Shown piece after piece: positions 1 to 11,102 of a DNA stretch of 64,000 nucleotides (the stretch's first letter is position 1; each line of letters begins with the position of its first letter). Under the pieces are notes generated by a model. The model did no database searches and had not been told where the DNA came from. It saw only the letters and a program-made list of their open reading frames with translations. The position numbers and the translations under genes are program-made. Location of the stretch: the NCBI RefSeq assembly GCF_004379255.2, contig NC_056049.1:3410001-3474000 (forward strand), in the 5' to 3' direction. Source of the DNA: Salvia splendens. Taxonomy: Eukaryota > Streptophyta > Magnoliopsida > Lamiales > Lamiaceae.

Positions 1-156
1 TTTCCTCTTCTCTCCGATCCACAAACTCAATCGATTCCTCTCCCATCTCTGCGGGTATGGCTTCTTCTCCGCCGTCAGCTTCCGCTTGCTCGGATTCTCG
101 GAGCTCAACGAAGAATTCGTTCTCAAACGAATTGAATTTGTGAATTTGCCAATGAC
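1..156 (+). other. possible exon end at window edge, unidentified
   Basis: Frame 2 is open from the window edge to a TGA near position 173. Its first 45 codons have a coding-like composition (leucine, phenylalanine and serine rich, with an FLSHLCGYGFFSAVSF stretch), followed by AT-rich sequence. It could be the last coding part of a plus-strand gene that starts outside the window, or chance. I do not recognise the protein. From about 175 to 348 the DNA is AT-rich with nothing recognisable. Confidence 0.2.
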
Positions 157-348
157 ATTATTTTGGCTGCAATGACAATTATACCCCCGCCTTGTTATTG
201 TGGAGTAAATTTGTGATGGAGGGAATTAATTTCTTCTTAAATTAGAAAATTACATGTATTAATACTAGCCCTTGATTTTCTTGATCTTGTGGCTATGATT
301 TGTTCTCTAGTTATTTGGTTAAGGGGTGTTTGACAATTAGGGTTTTTT

Positions 349-973
349 GATCTAGTTTTTTATGGATGAGAGGCACAAATTTATAATTTATTTTCACCTT
401 CATCACGAGCCTATTTTAATTCATCCGAAGGTAAATAAGTCATACAAACATGTTACAAAGATTTAAATTCATTCCAGTAGGTTTTTACTTCATTCCAGTA
501 GGTTTTTACTTCATTCCAGTAGGATTATTACTTCATTCCAGTACTTAAATGCGGTTTCGCCGTCGTGTGTCGTTCTTTCTCTCACAATATCTATCACCAC
601 CGCCACAACGCTGATATGATGTAATAAACACATGGAATGATGCAATAAATTATTGGAATGAAGTATGTGAAGTCCTACTGGAATGAAGTAAAAACCTTAT
701 CCAATGAAGTAATAACGTTTCTGAATGAAGTAATAAACGCACTTGAATAAATTGCATTTTTAATGTAAATAAAGTAAAAACTCAAGTCAATGAATTCAAA
801 TGAAACATATGTTGAATCATTTCAAAACCTACTGGAAGAAAGTAAAAACATGTTGTAGTTTCAAGGTATTACGTACGGAATGAAGTAATAAATCTATACA
901 ATGAAGTAAAATGGGCTTGTAATGAAGACCGAAAAATTGACACAGCAGCACATCTCATCAAAAAAACTAGATC
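349..973. mobile_element. non-autonomous fold-back element with repeated GGAATGAAGTAA motif
   Basis: The ends form an imperfect inverted repeat of about 27 bp: GATCTAGTTTTTT at the left and AAAAAACTAGATC at the right, each continuing into a GATGAG-like stretch. Inside, the 21-bp unit TTCATTCCAGTAGGTTTTTAC is repeated about three times at 470-545, and its reverse complement recurs about five times, less perfectly, at 640-910. The left half therefore mirrors the right half. There is no coding capacity. It is probably a MITE-like or fold-back element; the superfamily is not clear and no convincing target duplication was found. Confidence 0.5.
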
Positions 974-1321
974 TAATGGCCCAGATTTGGTCTCTAGTTC
1001 GGTCTTTAAAATTGGTTCGACATTGATCACAACCCTATATATATATATACTGTCCCAGTATTTAAACGATCAGTTTTAGCTAAACTTTATTACACCTATT
1101 AAGATTTTTTAGCCTATCAAAGTAAGACATGTATCATACTTCATATTTTAAAAGTAATTAATTAACTGTCCGAGCCTATGATAATATGCTAGGCTTGATA
1201 ACAAATTCATACATGCATTGCAAGTTTGCAAATTCATATCATATATTAATTCAATTCTAGAAAGTAAGTAGTTTAATTATCTGCATATATATACCGCCAT
1301 AGGCCATAGCTAACTAACCTC
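974..1321. other. AT-rich upstream region of the tryptophan synthase-like gene
   Basis: This is AT-rich DNA with a short (TA)n run at about 1036-1050. No coding sequence or element could be recognised. It presumably holds the upstream control region of the gene starting at 1407. Confidence 0.4.
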
Positions 1322-1328
1322 TATAAAT
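1322..1328 (+). promoter_or_regulatory. putative TATA box of the tryptophan synthase-like gene
   Basis: A TATAAAT motif lies 79 bp upstream of the ATG at 1407. Plant TATA boxes sit about 30 bp before the transcription start, so a leader of about 50 nt would follow. Supported only by motif and position. Confidence 0.45.
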
Positions 1329-1406
1329 TGAAAAGCAATACATCCATGAAACCATAACAATCCACACCTCAAAATATTGATTTTTGCTAAACTTTGCCTT
1401 CGTATT

Positions 1407-3269
1407 ATGAATCTTCAAACTCTCTCTCTTCACCACTCCATCTCTCTTCCCTCTCCAAACCTAAATAATTCGAATCGACTTGGTTTTGATTGGCCATTGC
1501 GAACCTTACAACACAAAGGTTTGATCAAGGTATGCTCAGCGATGAGCCGCGATACTCAAACTCAAACTCAAACTCAAACTCGGAAAGCAGACGTTCTCCG
1601 ACTAATAGATGAAACAGAAGAATCCTTGTTTAGGACAGGCAAGTTTGGCAGGTTTGGAGGCATCTTTGTACCTGAAACACTAGTCACCTGTCTCAGGATG
1701 CTGCTATCTGAGTTCAATCTTTGCATGCACGATCCCCACTTTCAGGTTCAACTCGATTCCTATTAGGTATAGGATTACGGTTCACGGCCTGACATTGCTC
1801 TCATACGTAGATACACATCGTATCGAACTGGGTAAACAATCCATGTGATTGTTTTTTATATTCATGATTACTTCGGTTATTATTTCCTAACAAAATCATG
1901 GTAATTATATAGAGCGAGCTTTCGACTGCACTGAGAGATTACGTAGGCCGCGAAACTCCACTCTACTTCGCTCAAAGACTCACCGATCACTACAAGAACA
2001 GCCGGGGTGAAGGCCCAGACATTTACCTCAAGAGAGAAGATCTCAACCACAGCGGAGCTCACAAAATCAACAACGCCCTCGCTCAGGCCATGCTCGCCAA
2101 GCGCATGGGCTGGCGAAGTGTGGTGGCAGAGCCACCGGGGCCGGCCAGCATGGCGTCGCCACAGCCGCCGCCTGCGCCAAGCTAGCCTTGAAGTGTAGCA
2201 TAATCATGGGCCACCTGGATATGGAGAGGCAGTCCTCCAACGTGCTCTTGATGAAGCATCTTGGCGCAGAGGTTCTAATCTGAACACAACACAATTTATA
2301 CACATATATAATTAAAAGAGTGATTGTGATCTAAAATCCATAACTACAGGTGAAATCAGTTCAAGGCACGCTCAAGGATGCGACGTCGGAGGCGATACGC
2401 AAGTGGGTGGGGGATTTGGAGAGGAAGTACTACTTAGCCGGGACAGCAGTGGGGCCACACCCATGCCCGGCCATGGTGCGGGAGTTCCAATCGATAATCG
2501 GAAAAGAGACGAGGAGACAATCGATACAGAAGTGGGGAGGGAAGCCTGATGTTTTGGTGGCTTGTGTAGGGACTGATTCCAACGCTCTCGGAATGTTTCA
2601 CGAGTTCGTGAGAGACGAGGAAGTCAGGCTGATCGGAGTCGAGGCGGCCGGAACCAGCATAGATGGAGAGACCCACTCTGCTACTCTAGCTAAAGGAGAG
2701 ATAGGGGTGTATCATGTGGCCATGACCTTATTGCTGCAAGATCATGAAGGCCAGATTGTTGGCCCTCATTCTGTTGGTGTTGGGTACACAATCTTTCATT
2801 TCAATCATGATTTTTTTCCACAGTTAGCGGTTTCTGGTTTTAAAGATTGGGTTTTTTTCAAAATTGCAGGCTAGAATATCCTGGAGTCAGCCCAGAGTTG
2901 AGCTTCCTGAGAGAGATTGGTCGTGCAGAGTTTCACACAGCTACTGACGAAGAAGCTCTAGATGGTGATTGCCCTTTTTGCAACATATATGTGCATATAA
3001 TCTTATGGCTAGATCTAATGTTCTCATTCGCGTGCATTGCAGTGTATGCTCTGTTGTGCCGGTTAGAAGATATATGCCCAGCGCTGGAGGCAGCACACGC
3101 ACTGGCACATCTTGGAAAACTATGCCCGACCTTGCCTGATGGCGCCAAGGTGGTAGTTAACTGCAGTGGCCATGGCGATAAGGATATAGAGACCGTGTTT
3201 AAGTATCAACAGCTCAAAAGTGGGAAAGTTTCTGATGGGAACAACCATCCTAAACCACTTCAAATGTAG
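1407..3269 (+). pseudogene. TSB: tryptophan synthase beta chain-like gene, frameshifted
   Basis: Five exons can be read: 1407-1745, 1913-2271, 2350-2783, 2870-2964 and 3043-3269. The protein has a plastid-transit-like N-terminus with a QTQTQTQT run, then GKFGRFGGIFVPETL, the [11 protein letters not shown] segment with the PLP-binding lysine, [11 protein letters not shown], and LKDATSEAIR to the C-terminus. TSB makes tryptophan from indole and serine in plastids with the alpha subunit. Two defects are visible. Two extra bases at 2132-2133 break the frame exactly between E and TGAGQHG, and summed exon length (1454 nt) is 2 modulo 3. The normally invariant GGGSN phosphate-binding loop also reads GTDSN. 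Everything else is well kept, so this is a recent pseudogene, a divergent paralogue with an assembly error, or a nonfunctional allele. The annotated start is the first ATG; the reading frame is open further upstream without an ATG. Confidence 0.85.
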
Positions 3270-3911
3270 TAAATACATAACTGCCAGTTTAACAGATTAA
3301 AGTTGAACATGTGATCACAGAGACTCCAACATCACCAGAGAACAACATTGAAATGGTTTAGCATAGCTCAAGCAAAGCCGAGAACCAATCATTTACGCGC
3401 TGATAAGAAGACAGCTCTACGGCATAAACCAAATCACAGGGGATTGAATCTCCTCAGGTTTCAGAAAGCAATGATTTTATAAACCAAAATGTTCACAAGG
3501 GAAGACCAATCAAGTTTTCTACATCAAAGGGCAGTGCATCCAAGAAACTAACACAAAAATGATCAAGTCTGAATAATTTACATTACCCTGCAACAGAATG
3601 GATACGCTAAGAGCAGCATAAAAAATAATAATTAAAAAAAAAAAAGAAATAAGGTTCAACACAGCTGCAATCAAATTTCTAATACTTCCATTGCATAATG
3701 AAGGACGAGTGTATTCCATCAGAAAACACTTCATATTAATAAAAAACATCTACTCTTTAGCACGGAATAGGATCAAAATATCAGCAACCCTGTGCTGAAC
3801 AATACTTGCTTCGACCAAGATTCTACTCAGAAATGCAAACATACATATTAAATATAGTAGACTTGAAAACAAATGTACCGATATATGTACAACCTTGCCT
3901 CAGCCAAACAA
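3270..3911. other. convergent intergenic region and 3'UTRs
   Basis: This is the gap between two genes that converge (tryptophan synthase-like on plus, VPS28 on minus). It is expected to hold both 3'UTRs. A poly-A stretch lies near 3634-3645. No other gene or repeat was recognised. Confidence 0.5.
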
Positions 3912-4541
3912 CTATGTCCCTGCAGTTGGAAGTGCTGCCATGAATGAGTTGTAAGATGATTCCAGGTCGAAGTGCAGCTGTCGAGCCTGCTGCTCAGTAA
4001 GCTCATCTGCAGCACCCATCTTCGATAGCCTGGCAATCCAGTCTCTCATCTTTGTCTTCCCCTCAAAATCAGGTGGCAATATTGAAAGCTTATTGAGAGA
4101 AGCGGAGAGATCAGACAACAATGGGTGGACCTGATCAACAGCAACCATGTTTAGCTTCAACGAGTCCATAGCAGTAATAAAGTTCTGAACACACTCAGCC
4201 ACAATCGCAGCGGATGTATTATTTGTCATCGCAGCAGCAGCCCTGTGCTCGACGGTTGCAGGAACCCCAGATGTCACGAGGCGGTTCATGGCTGCAGGGC
4301 AATCCATCTTGTAAGTATCATGGAACCTCTCAATGCTGGGTACAATGTCCTTCAACGTGGAAGACAGCGTTTTGAAATGGGCAATCAACTTTTGGCATTC
4401 AAGCTCATACTCAGCAGGAGATATTACGTCCCGCACATAAGCTTTCTCGAGCTTCTCGGTTGCCTTTATAATCGCAAAGAGCTCGGCAAAATTCTCATAC
4501 ATCTCCCTTTCGCGCTTGTCGTTCCATAGCTTAACCTCCAT
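3912..4541 (-). CDS. VPS28: VPS28, ESCRT-I subunit
   Basis: A single uninterrupted 209-aa coding exon. The N-terminus (MEVKLWNDKREREMYENFAE) and the following helical core are typical of eukaryotic VPS28, which joins VPS23 and VPS37 in ESCRT-I at endosomes and helps sort ubiquitinated membrane proteins into multivesicular bodies. Residues of about 1-110 correspond to the ESCRT-I core-binding domain. Residues of about 120-209 (VAECVQNFITAMDSLKLNM to the end) correspond to the C-terminal four-helix bundle that contacts downstream ESCRT complexes. The length equals the usual plant length (about 209-210 aa). The ATG follows directly after a CACTAG acceptor-like site, so the coding exon is probably preceded by a leader intron. 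The gene looks intact. Confidence 0.95.
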   Translation of the reverse strand: MEVKLWNDKREREMYENFAELFAIIKATEKLEKAYVRDVISPAEYELECQKLIAHFKTLSSTLKDIVPSIERFHDTYKMDCPAAMNRLVTSGVPATVEHRAAAAMTNNTSAAIVAECVQNFITAMDSLKLNMVAVDQVHPLLSDLSASLNKLSILPPDFEGKTKMRDWIARLSKMGAADELTEQQARQLHFDLESSYNSFMAALPTAGT

Positions 4542-5150
4542 CTAGTGTAAGTATAGAGTATGTATGTAGATATTGGATTGGAGAAGAGAACGGGACACGC
4601 GCAAAAGAAGCACACTCTTACCGCTGCAAGCTTAAAAGCCAAACATCAGATTCATAATTCTCATTACATTCCCAAAATTAACGAATTACACACTCGAAAC
4701 AGTAGGCATCTCACAATTAAGAAATCCCCAATTTGCAGTACTAACAGAGAGAAAAGTAGCGAATCAACAAGCGCAGGTTTCTCCTAAACTAAAATTTCGT
4801 CATAATATTCATATCAGATCAACGGAATGATAATTATGCACTCGAATCCTATTTTGAAAAGGTCGAAAAATCGGAAACCCTATCTTCATCGCATGGATCG
4901 AGCTACACAGCCCTAAATTTTGACATAAATTGATAAATTCGAAAAAGGAACAAATCATCGGCATAATATTCATCCACAAAATAATTAAACGGATCCAATC
5001 ATACAACAAATCGAATTCCAAAAAATGAAAATACACATCAAAGTTGAGAGAGAAGCACTTACACAGAAAGGAATGCGCTTTGAATTATGGGAGAAGAGTT
5101 GCAGAGGGCGGAGAGCAGGTTGTCTACCACTCTGAGATTGCGTGTGGGGT
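4542..5150 (-). promoter_or_regulatory. VPS28 5' leader with probable leader intron
   Basis: On the minus strand a donor-like CTGT|GTAAGT lies near 5063 and an acceptor-like CACTAG ends just before the VPS28 ATG. This indicates a leader exon at about 5064-5150 and an intron of about 500 nt. A second splice-like site (TGCAG with CGGTAAGAG) near 4620 suggests an alternative small leader exon. Inferred from splice consensus only. Confidence 0.45.
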
Positions 5151-6320
5151 TTAATAAAAATAATTATTTTTTGAGAATAAATTATTCATATTCTTTTCCT
5201 ACTACAGACTTTTTCGATGAATGAAATTCCACATTTGAATATGAGAAAAGATAAATATTCATACGTTAATAACCTTAAATTTCAATCTTCTATAACAAAT
5301 TATATTATTCTATCATTGATTTAATTTTTCAAAATATACTTTTGACTTTTGAAGATAGTCATGCTCGAGCTTGTTAAAACCTCCTAATTATGTATAGTGG
5401 AGTATAATATAATCCTAAATTATGTTTTTACATTAATGACATTTATGGTAATAGTATTATTTAAATATTTGATCGTATTCTTTTAGATAGTATTTAATTG
5501 GATTTATAAAATATGAATAATGTATAAAAATTTATATTTATATTATTAATTCAAATTTATAATGTCTCTTTTTCTTATAATCATGTGTATTTATTCACTA
5601 GATATATCATTATGCAATATAGTCTTCAATGTTTTTTTAAAAATAAAATACTCTAGTAATTTTGTAAATTAATATTGCTTTTTTTTCATTTATATTTTAT
5701 TTTCCAATCATTTCGCTTTTATTATCTTTTTTTAAGAATAAATTATTTCTTACTGTATTCGTATTATCTGATTTAATAAATTATTTATTATTTATTATAG
5801 TAATTTATGGGAATAAAATATTTTCTTATTAAGAAAAGATTGTAAATTAGATCTCTTACATAATTAGTAAAGGTTAGTTTTACTAAAAATAAACTACTAG
5901 TCCTAATTCAATAAAGTAAGCATAAAATACTATGCTTGACTATTCCAACCCAATTTCATTCGCGTTGACAATTGGAGGAAAGGATAAAGGAAAATAATTC
6001 GACTGTTGGGCCTTTGCTTGTTAGATGACTTAGATCTAAAGGTGGGCCAAATTAGCTATATTTACAATATTGAAGAAGCCCAAAATTCAAAATTCTCTTA
6101 ATTTATCAGTAACTTGGTAGTAAAAAAAATACCAACAACTACCCCAAAGCAAGTTACTTCCTACAAGATTCATCGGTAATTTCTCGATTCAACTGAGGTG
6201 TGGCTTTAGTGCATGTCATTGTTGAGGTTCTATACTCCACTAGATTAAAATCCGGAAGTTGTTTTGTTCTAGGTAATCCCGTTATCTTGTGCGGAAATAG
6301 GCAAAGTTATTACTAGAGGT
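5151..6320. other. AT-rich intergenic DNA
   Basis: Very AT-rich sequence with homopolymer runs and no open frame of coding character. No element with clear ends was found. Confidence 0.4.
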
Positions 6321-6328
6321 GAGAAAAT

Positions 6329-7020
6329 TAGGGATGCCAATCTAGCCCGAAATTCGTGGGTCGATCCGAATAACTCAATAAAATCATAGGGTTATGGCTA
6401 GAAAATCGTAACCCAAATGCAGAACATGACTACGCGGGTTGACCTGTTTGGGTCGGCGGGTTATGCGGGCCGGTCCGTGTGGGTTGCGGGTTAGCCCATG
6501 GTTTGAGCATTTAAAATAAAAATATAATAAAAAATTTTGGTTATATACTTATACGAAGTATGTATGGTACTATCAATATTAAACGCAACATTGATATGAA
6601 GTATATATGGTAATTACGTCTTCTCTCTCAAATTGAAAGTTAGAGTTATATAGAATGCATGATTTCCGCTTAACTGCAGTCAGATTCACGTATGGTACTA
6701 ATTAAGTAATATGTTTATGTATTTTGTTTCAAGTTTCAATTGCTATTATTTTTCTAACTCTTGATCACTTTCATAATACTATACTATTTGTCACAATCTA
6801 TTTTTTTATAACTTAAAATATTGGATTGGATAGAAAATAACACATAGATCACTTTTGATCCGAATAGCCCGTGGGTTAGCTCGAAACTCGAAGATTTATG
6901 GTTAGGGCTGAAAATTTATAGCCCGAAAAATTCACAACCCGAATAACCCGCATCCAAATAGCCTGACAACCCAAGTGGATTGACCCGAACCCGAGCGGGT
7001 TCGCCCAATTGACATCCCTA
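6329..7020. mobile_element. non-autonomous hAT element with 8-bp target duplication
   Basis: The ends are inverted repeats: TAGGGATGCCAATCTAGCCC at the left, and the reverse complement of the right end reads TAGGGATGTCAATTGGGC. The element is flanked by a perfect 8-bp direct repeat GAGAAAAT at 6321-6328 and 7021-7028, the target-site length of hAT transposons. The subterminal parts are rich in GGGTCG, CGGGTT and CCCGAA motifs in both orientations, typical of this plant MITE group. The 692-bp element has no coding capacity. Confidence 0.88.
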
Positions 7021-7028
7021 GAGAAAAT

Positions 7029-7395
7029 GTACCAAAATACTATACTTATCGAATTATATCAAAGTTTTGGTATATCGTGATTTTTAGTATGTAACGATAT
7101 GCATTTCTGTTACCGCGATATACCGAAAAATTGATGCATCAATAAAGATATATATCGAAAAATTTCGGTATACTGAAAAATTATAGTATATTGAATGTCA
7201 ATATAATATACCAAAAACTAGTACACTGGATTTCAGTATGGTATATCGAAAAATCAATACAGTAACAATATTGAAAATTGGCATACTGAAAAATCATGAT
7301 ACCGTAAAAATAAGTGAGATAAAGGTATCATATCTACTCATATCAATATTTTCGATAATGTATACCGTATAACTGTTTCGATAAGATATTGTACT
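7029..7395. repeat. cluster of TACCGAAAAATT-like inverted motifs
   Basis: Short variants of GGTATA and TACCGAAAAATT occur more than ten times in both orientations (for example TATACCGAAAAATTGATGC and TTTCGGTATACTGAAAAATT). This looks like a decayed MITE family rich in short palindromes. It abuts the target duplication of the hAT element on its left. The outer borders cannot be fixed by eye. Confidence 0.4.
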
Positions 7396-9037
7396 CCTAC
7401 TAACTCAGTCATAAATGGAAATGGAGTTTGATGTTTGAAGTCTAATACGTTCCAGCAAAGGGAATATAGATTATGTTGTATAATTACAAATTAAACGCCC
7501 CGGAACCATTTAATGTTATCCCCAGAGGCCATAATCATTTTATTAAAATATCCACCACTTTAACTAATTTGATTTCCATCACTATTGTCTAAGATCAATC
7601 GATTGCTCTTTTCAGAGATCATCATTTTGAGCACAGCCAAAATTACTCTTTTTCACTGAGTATTTTCTAATTTTACCTCCTTTTCAATTCAAATGCATTA
7701 ACTGTTTATTTGCCAGATTTTCTTTCCTAAAAATTGAATTGTCAAGTCAAAATTATTATTGACATGGGTTCAATAATATAAATACATAAAATACCCCATC
7801 ATCTGAAATTTGAAAATTACAATCAATTACAATATGATTTGGTGGCAAATTTGTAGATTGATTTAAATGTTAGGTCACAATCTATGAAACAAACATTGTC
7901 GAGGAGAGGAGAGGAAATTTTCATGCTTTAACTAACTATTTAATTTTGTTCTTTCTCCCTTTTTCAATTTTCAAAACTAATTGAACCGCCAATTTAGATG
8001 ATGATAGTTGTTTGGTTATCATTCGTTGCCAAAAACAGATTTTTCTTATTTTCGGCACATTTATTATTAAAAGTATACAAATATGCATCTTAAATGAAAT
8101 AGCATAAAAATTCATTTACAATTTTGGCATTTTTAGCATTTAGTGTAATATAGCATTTTCAAAAAAAAATTCTCATATTTTTCAATTTTTAGTGGAATTA
8201 TTTCGACGTTATATCATGGACTTCTAAAAAAAACTAATTTCTCGATTCATTTATTTCCTTTTTTTCTCGATTCTGATCAATTTCAATCTAAATAATTTTA
8301 TTTATTTTATCGTTATTACATACCTAAATACTAAATGAGTAGAAAAATAAATAGATAATATTGATCATGTAAGTATAAACATGTTATAATAATTTTAAAA
8401 TCTTGAAAAATAGTAACAAAATATAGGTGATGGTGACATAAAGTAATTTAATTTCTCATGTGTATGACATACTAATATCATACTCCTTTACAGGTGGAAA
8501 TGGTTATGAATAGATAAAGTCATAAAACATGTCTGATTACAATAGTAGCTTATGACTTCTTACCTAAAATAAAAAATATTAGTAATGTACTTCACGACTC
8601 AATAATAGAGTAAATTGTTTGTTTTCCATATATCCTTTTTTCTATTAAACTACTATATATTAATATCGTTGTATGTGTTTATTAATACTTTCAAAAGTGT
8701 ATATATCATATTCTAGTTGCCATATAAGACGTGAAGAAATATATCAACTACCCCTCATCAATTCAAAATTTAAAAAAAAAGGAAAAAAATAAATCCCTTT
8801 GGCTGGATCATATGCATGCGTAATAATGGCTTAATTCCAAACTTAACAAGAGTGATTGATGCTAACACACAGCATAATCATTCCATCCTTACTGTAATCA
8901 TAATTCAAAAATGGAAGGTGATGTAAATGCTTCCCTGTCTTCAAAGTTTTATGTGAATAAGTAGTAGATTCGAAGACAATTCAAGATTTGAAGTTAACAA
9001 ATAGGCTCAATCGATAAATTTGATTTTGATCTTGATC
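7396..9037. other. AT-rich intergenic DNA
   Basis: About 1.6 kb of AT-rich sequence with no coding sequence. The last few hundred bases should contain the promoter of the small gene at 9038, but no convincing TATA box could be assigned. Confidence 0.4.
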
Positions 9038-9325
9038 ATGAGCACCGGGAGGGTGCCGTTGGAGGTTGGCACCCGCGGAACCATCGGCTCACTACTCAAG
9101 AAGGAGATCGACTACTTCAGAAAAGCCGAGGTGGAACGCGCTCACACAGCCTCTGAAGAGGGTACACCTTCTGGCTCCGGAAGCCGTGGTTTTAAATTTT
9201 TAATGTCGAATTGGACGAGGAAGATGAAGAGGAGGAGGAGCAGTGACAGAGACAGCCACAATCAGATTCCTGGTTTTGGTTATCTAAACCTTAAAGCTCA
9301 ATCTCATAGATATGATGATGACTAA
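9038..9325 (+). CDS. small conserved plant protein of unknown function, 95 aa
   Basis: A single-exon open frame from ATG at 9038 (context ATCATGAGC) to TAA. The N-terminus (MSTGRVPLEVGTRGTIGSLL, then KKEIDYF) resembles a family of short plant proteins of unknown function that I recognise by its GTRGTIGSLL core. The middle is rich in serine, lysine and arginine (KMKRRRSS), compatible with a nuclear or basic protein. The C-terminus holds IPGFGYLNLK, which also looks conserved in this family. The frame stays open six codons upstream of the ATG but without another ATG. No signal peptide or membrane segment is visible. No function is proposed. Confidence 0.7.
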   Translation: MSTGRVPLEVGTRGTIGSLLKKEIDYFRKAEVERAHTASEEGTPSGSGSRGFKFLMSNWTRKMKRRRSSDRDSHNQIPGFGYLNLKAQSHRYDDD

Positions 9326-9529
9326 TATTTGCCTTGCATCATATGATACATATGTAATAATGTGAAATAAAATGATGTTTGAATTTGATTCATTCAAACA
9401 CAAGATTTTGTCATAAAGCAATCCATGTCCAATTTATGTACAAGAATCAAGATATATAGTTTTGTACAACTCAACAATCCACACACACAAAAAAAACTGG
9501 TGATTCATCAAAACCTGTTTGCTTTTGTT

Positions 9530-11084
9530 CTATTCCAACTCAGCCATTTCAGCAGCAGCAGCAGCAGCTTCATCTGCCCTGATGGCTAAGTACTCAAGAG
9601 CTGTGACGACGTCTGCGATGAGGGGCCGGGTCCTGGCCTCGTCTTGGATGCACATAGCTGCAACGGCGAGAGCCTGATAGAGACCCTTCACCGGATAATT
9701 CCCTTCCAACAACGGGTCCGCCATCAAAGTGAACTTCATCCTATCCTTAAACAACGGCTTCGCCTGCAAACTCACAGTTAGGGGCAGTTTGGTACAGTTG
9801 ATGAGTTTGAGATAAATGAGTTATCTTGACTCAACCGTCATCTGGTAGCAGTTAAGTTATTATGTACTACCAAACGGGTCCTTAGTATTCGAAAAATCTT
9901 GAATGAAAAAAAAAATGATAGGAGTAAGGTATGGTTTCACTCACCCAATCAACTAGATTCTCCTCTTCAGGTGGCTTTGTCCCATCAATAGCCCTTCTCC
10001 CAGAGATGATCTCCAAAAACACAACTCCAAAGCTGTACACGTCGGATTTTGTGGTGAGCTGGCCAGTCTTGGCGTACTCTGGCGCACAGTAGCCGTACGT
10101 CCCCATCACCCTCGTCGAGACGTGATCTTGCTCCCCTGTTGGGCCTAGTTTAGCCAGCCCAAAATCCGAGAGCTTAGGTACGAAATTCTCATCCAACAGA
10201 ATGTTTGAGGCCTTGAAATCTCGGAATATTATAGGAGGATTCGCAGTGTCGTGCAAGTACTCTAGCCCCTGCGCTGCGCCCTTGGCTATCTGCATCCTTG
10301 TGTACCAATCCAAAGGCTTCCAATTTGGGGGCAAATCTATCAACAAAAAAAACATATGTTAAATCATCGCGAAAATTTCATTCATTTATCTATCTGTCTA
10401 TCTATCTATCTATCTTATCAGTACCAAGCAGGTGGTCTTCTAAAGAGCCATTGTGCATAAAATCGTACACCAAAATCCTCTGACGACCATCAGCGCAGTA
10501 TCCGATCAGATTCACGAGGTTAGCATGGTGGACGAGGCTCAGCGTCAGAACCTCAGCCAGAAACTCGCGGTTGCCTTGAACGCCGTTCCGGTCCAGCTGC
10601 TTCACCGCCACAATCTGCACAATCAACATTGTTTTCATCAAATTAAAAACAAAAATCCATTTATCATAATTCCGCCAGTAAAAATTGTTAGCAGCGGATT
10701 AGCAACACATTGGCTATGGCTTAAATTGAACAAATTACGCAAATGTAAATGAAATGTGTTTTGTGTTACTTGATTTGTTTTGTTTAGGTAGCCCTTGTAG
10801 ACCCTCCCGAACCCTCCTTCTCCCACCAGAAGCTCCGAGTTGAAATTCTGCGTCGCGGTCGCCAGCTCCCGGAACGTGAAGACCTCCGCCGGGACTCGAG
10901 CGTTTCCATTTCTCAGCGCTTCTTCGGCTAAAATCCGTTGCTTTAATGCGCCGGAGCTCAACGAGACGCTTCTAGGGACGGTGGAGTGTGCGTCTCTATC
11001 ATCATAAACCCAACTTTTCGAGTTTTTGAGAGATTTTTTCTTGATTTCGCTTTTGCTGATTCTGCAACAAGAAAGAATGCTCAT
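9530..11084 (-). CDS. receptor-like cytoplasmic kinase, RLCK-VII/PBL type
   Basis: Four exons on the minus strand: 11084-10770, 10614-10425, 10336-9945 and 9763-9530, giving 376 aa in phase. The start MSILSCC was chosen because Cys6-Cys7 match the N-terminal lipid-anchor cysteines of PBS1-like kinases; an in-frame ATG lies six codons earlier. Kinase motifs are complete: GEGGFG loop (about 88-93), VAVK lysine (110), IIFRDFK catalytic loop (R207, D208), SDFG (226-228) and [10 protein letters not shown] activation segment. The family acts at the plasma membrane in immune and growth signalling downstream of receptor kinases, phosphorylating Ser/Thr. The C-terminal tail is short and alanine-rich. 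The gene looks intact; intron 2 carries a (TATC)n tract and intron 3 a Tourist MITE. Confidence 0.93.
9781..9881. mobile_element. Tourist-like (Harbinger) MITE in RLCK intron 3
   Basis: A 101-bp element. The left end is GGGGCAGTTTGGTAC and the reverse complement of the right end is GGACCCGTTTGGTAGTAC. It is flanked by TTA on both sides (9778-9780 and 9882-9884), the usual 3-bp duplication of PIF/Harbinger elements. It fills most of kinase intron 3 and its left border is only 14 bp from the coding start of exon 4. Confidence 0.85.
10386..10416. repeat. (TATC)n microsatellite in RLCK intron 2
   Basis: About seven tetranucleotide units with one TGTC interruption, located inside the kinase intron between exons 2 and 3. 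Confidence 0.9.
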
Positions 11085-11102
11085 CTCTTCCAAAATCATC
11101 AA

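Noticed and set aside
1880..2303. Minus-strand open frames in the tryptophan synthase exon
   Set aside because: They are antisense shadows of a GC-rich coding exon with no family resemblance.
7839..9037. Hidden RNA gene in the AT-rich region
   Set aside because: No cloverleaf, snRNA promoter or stable-looking stem could be found by eye.
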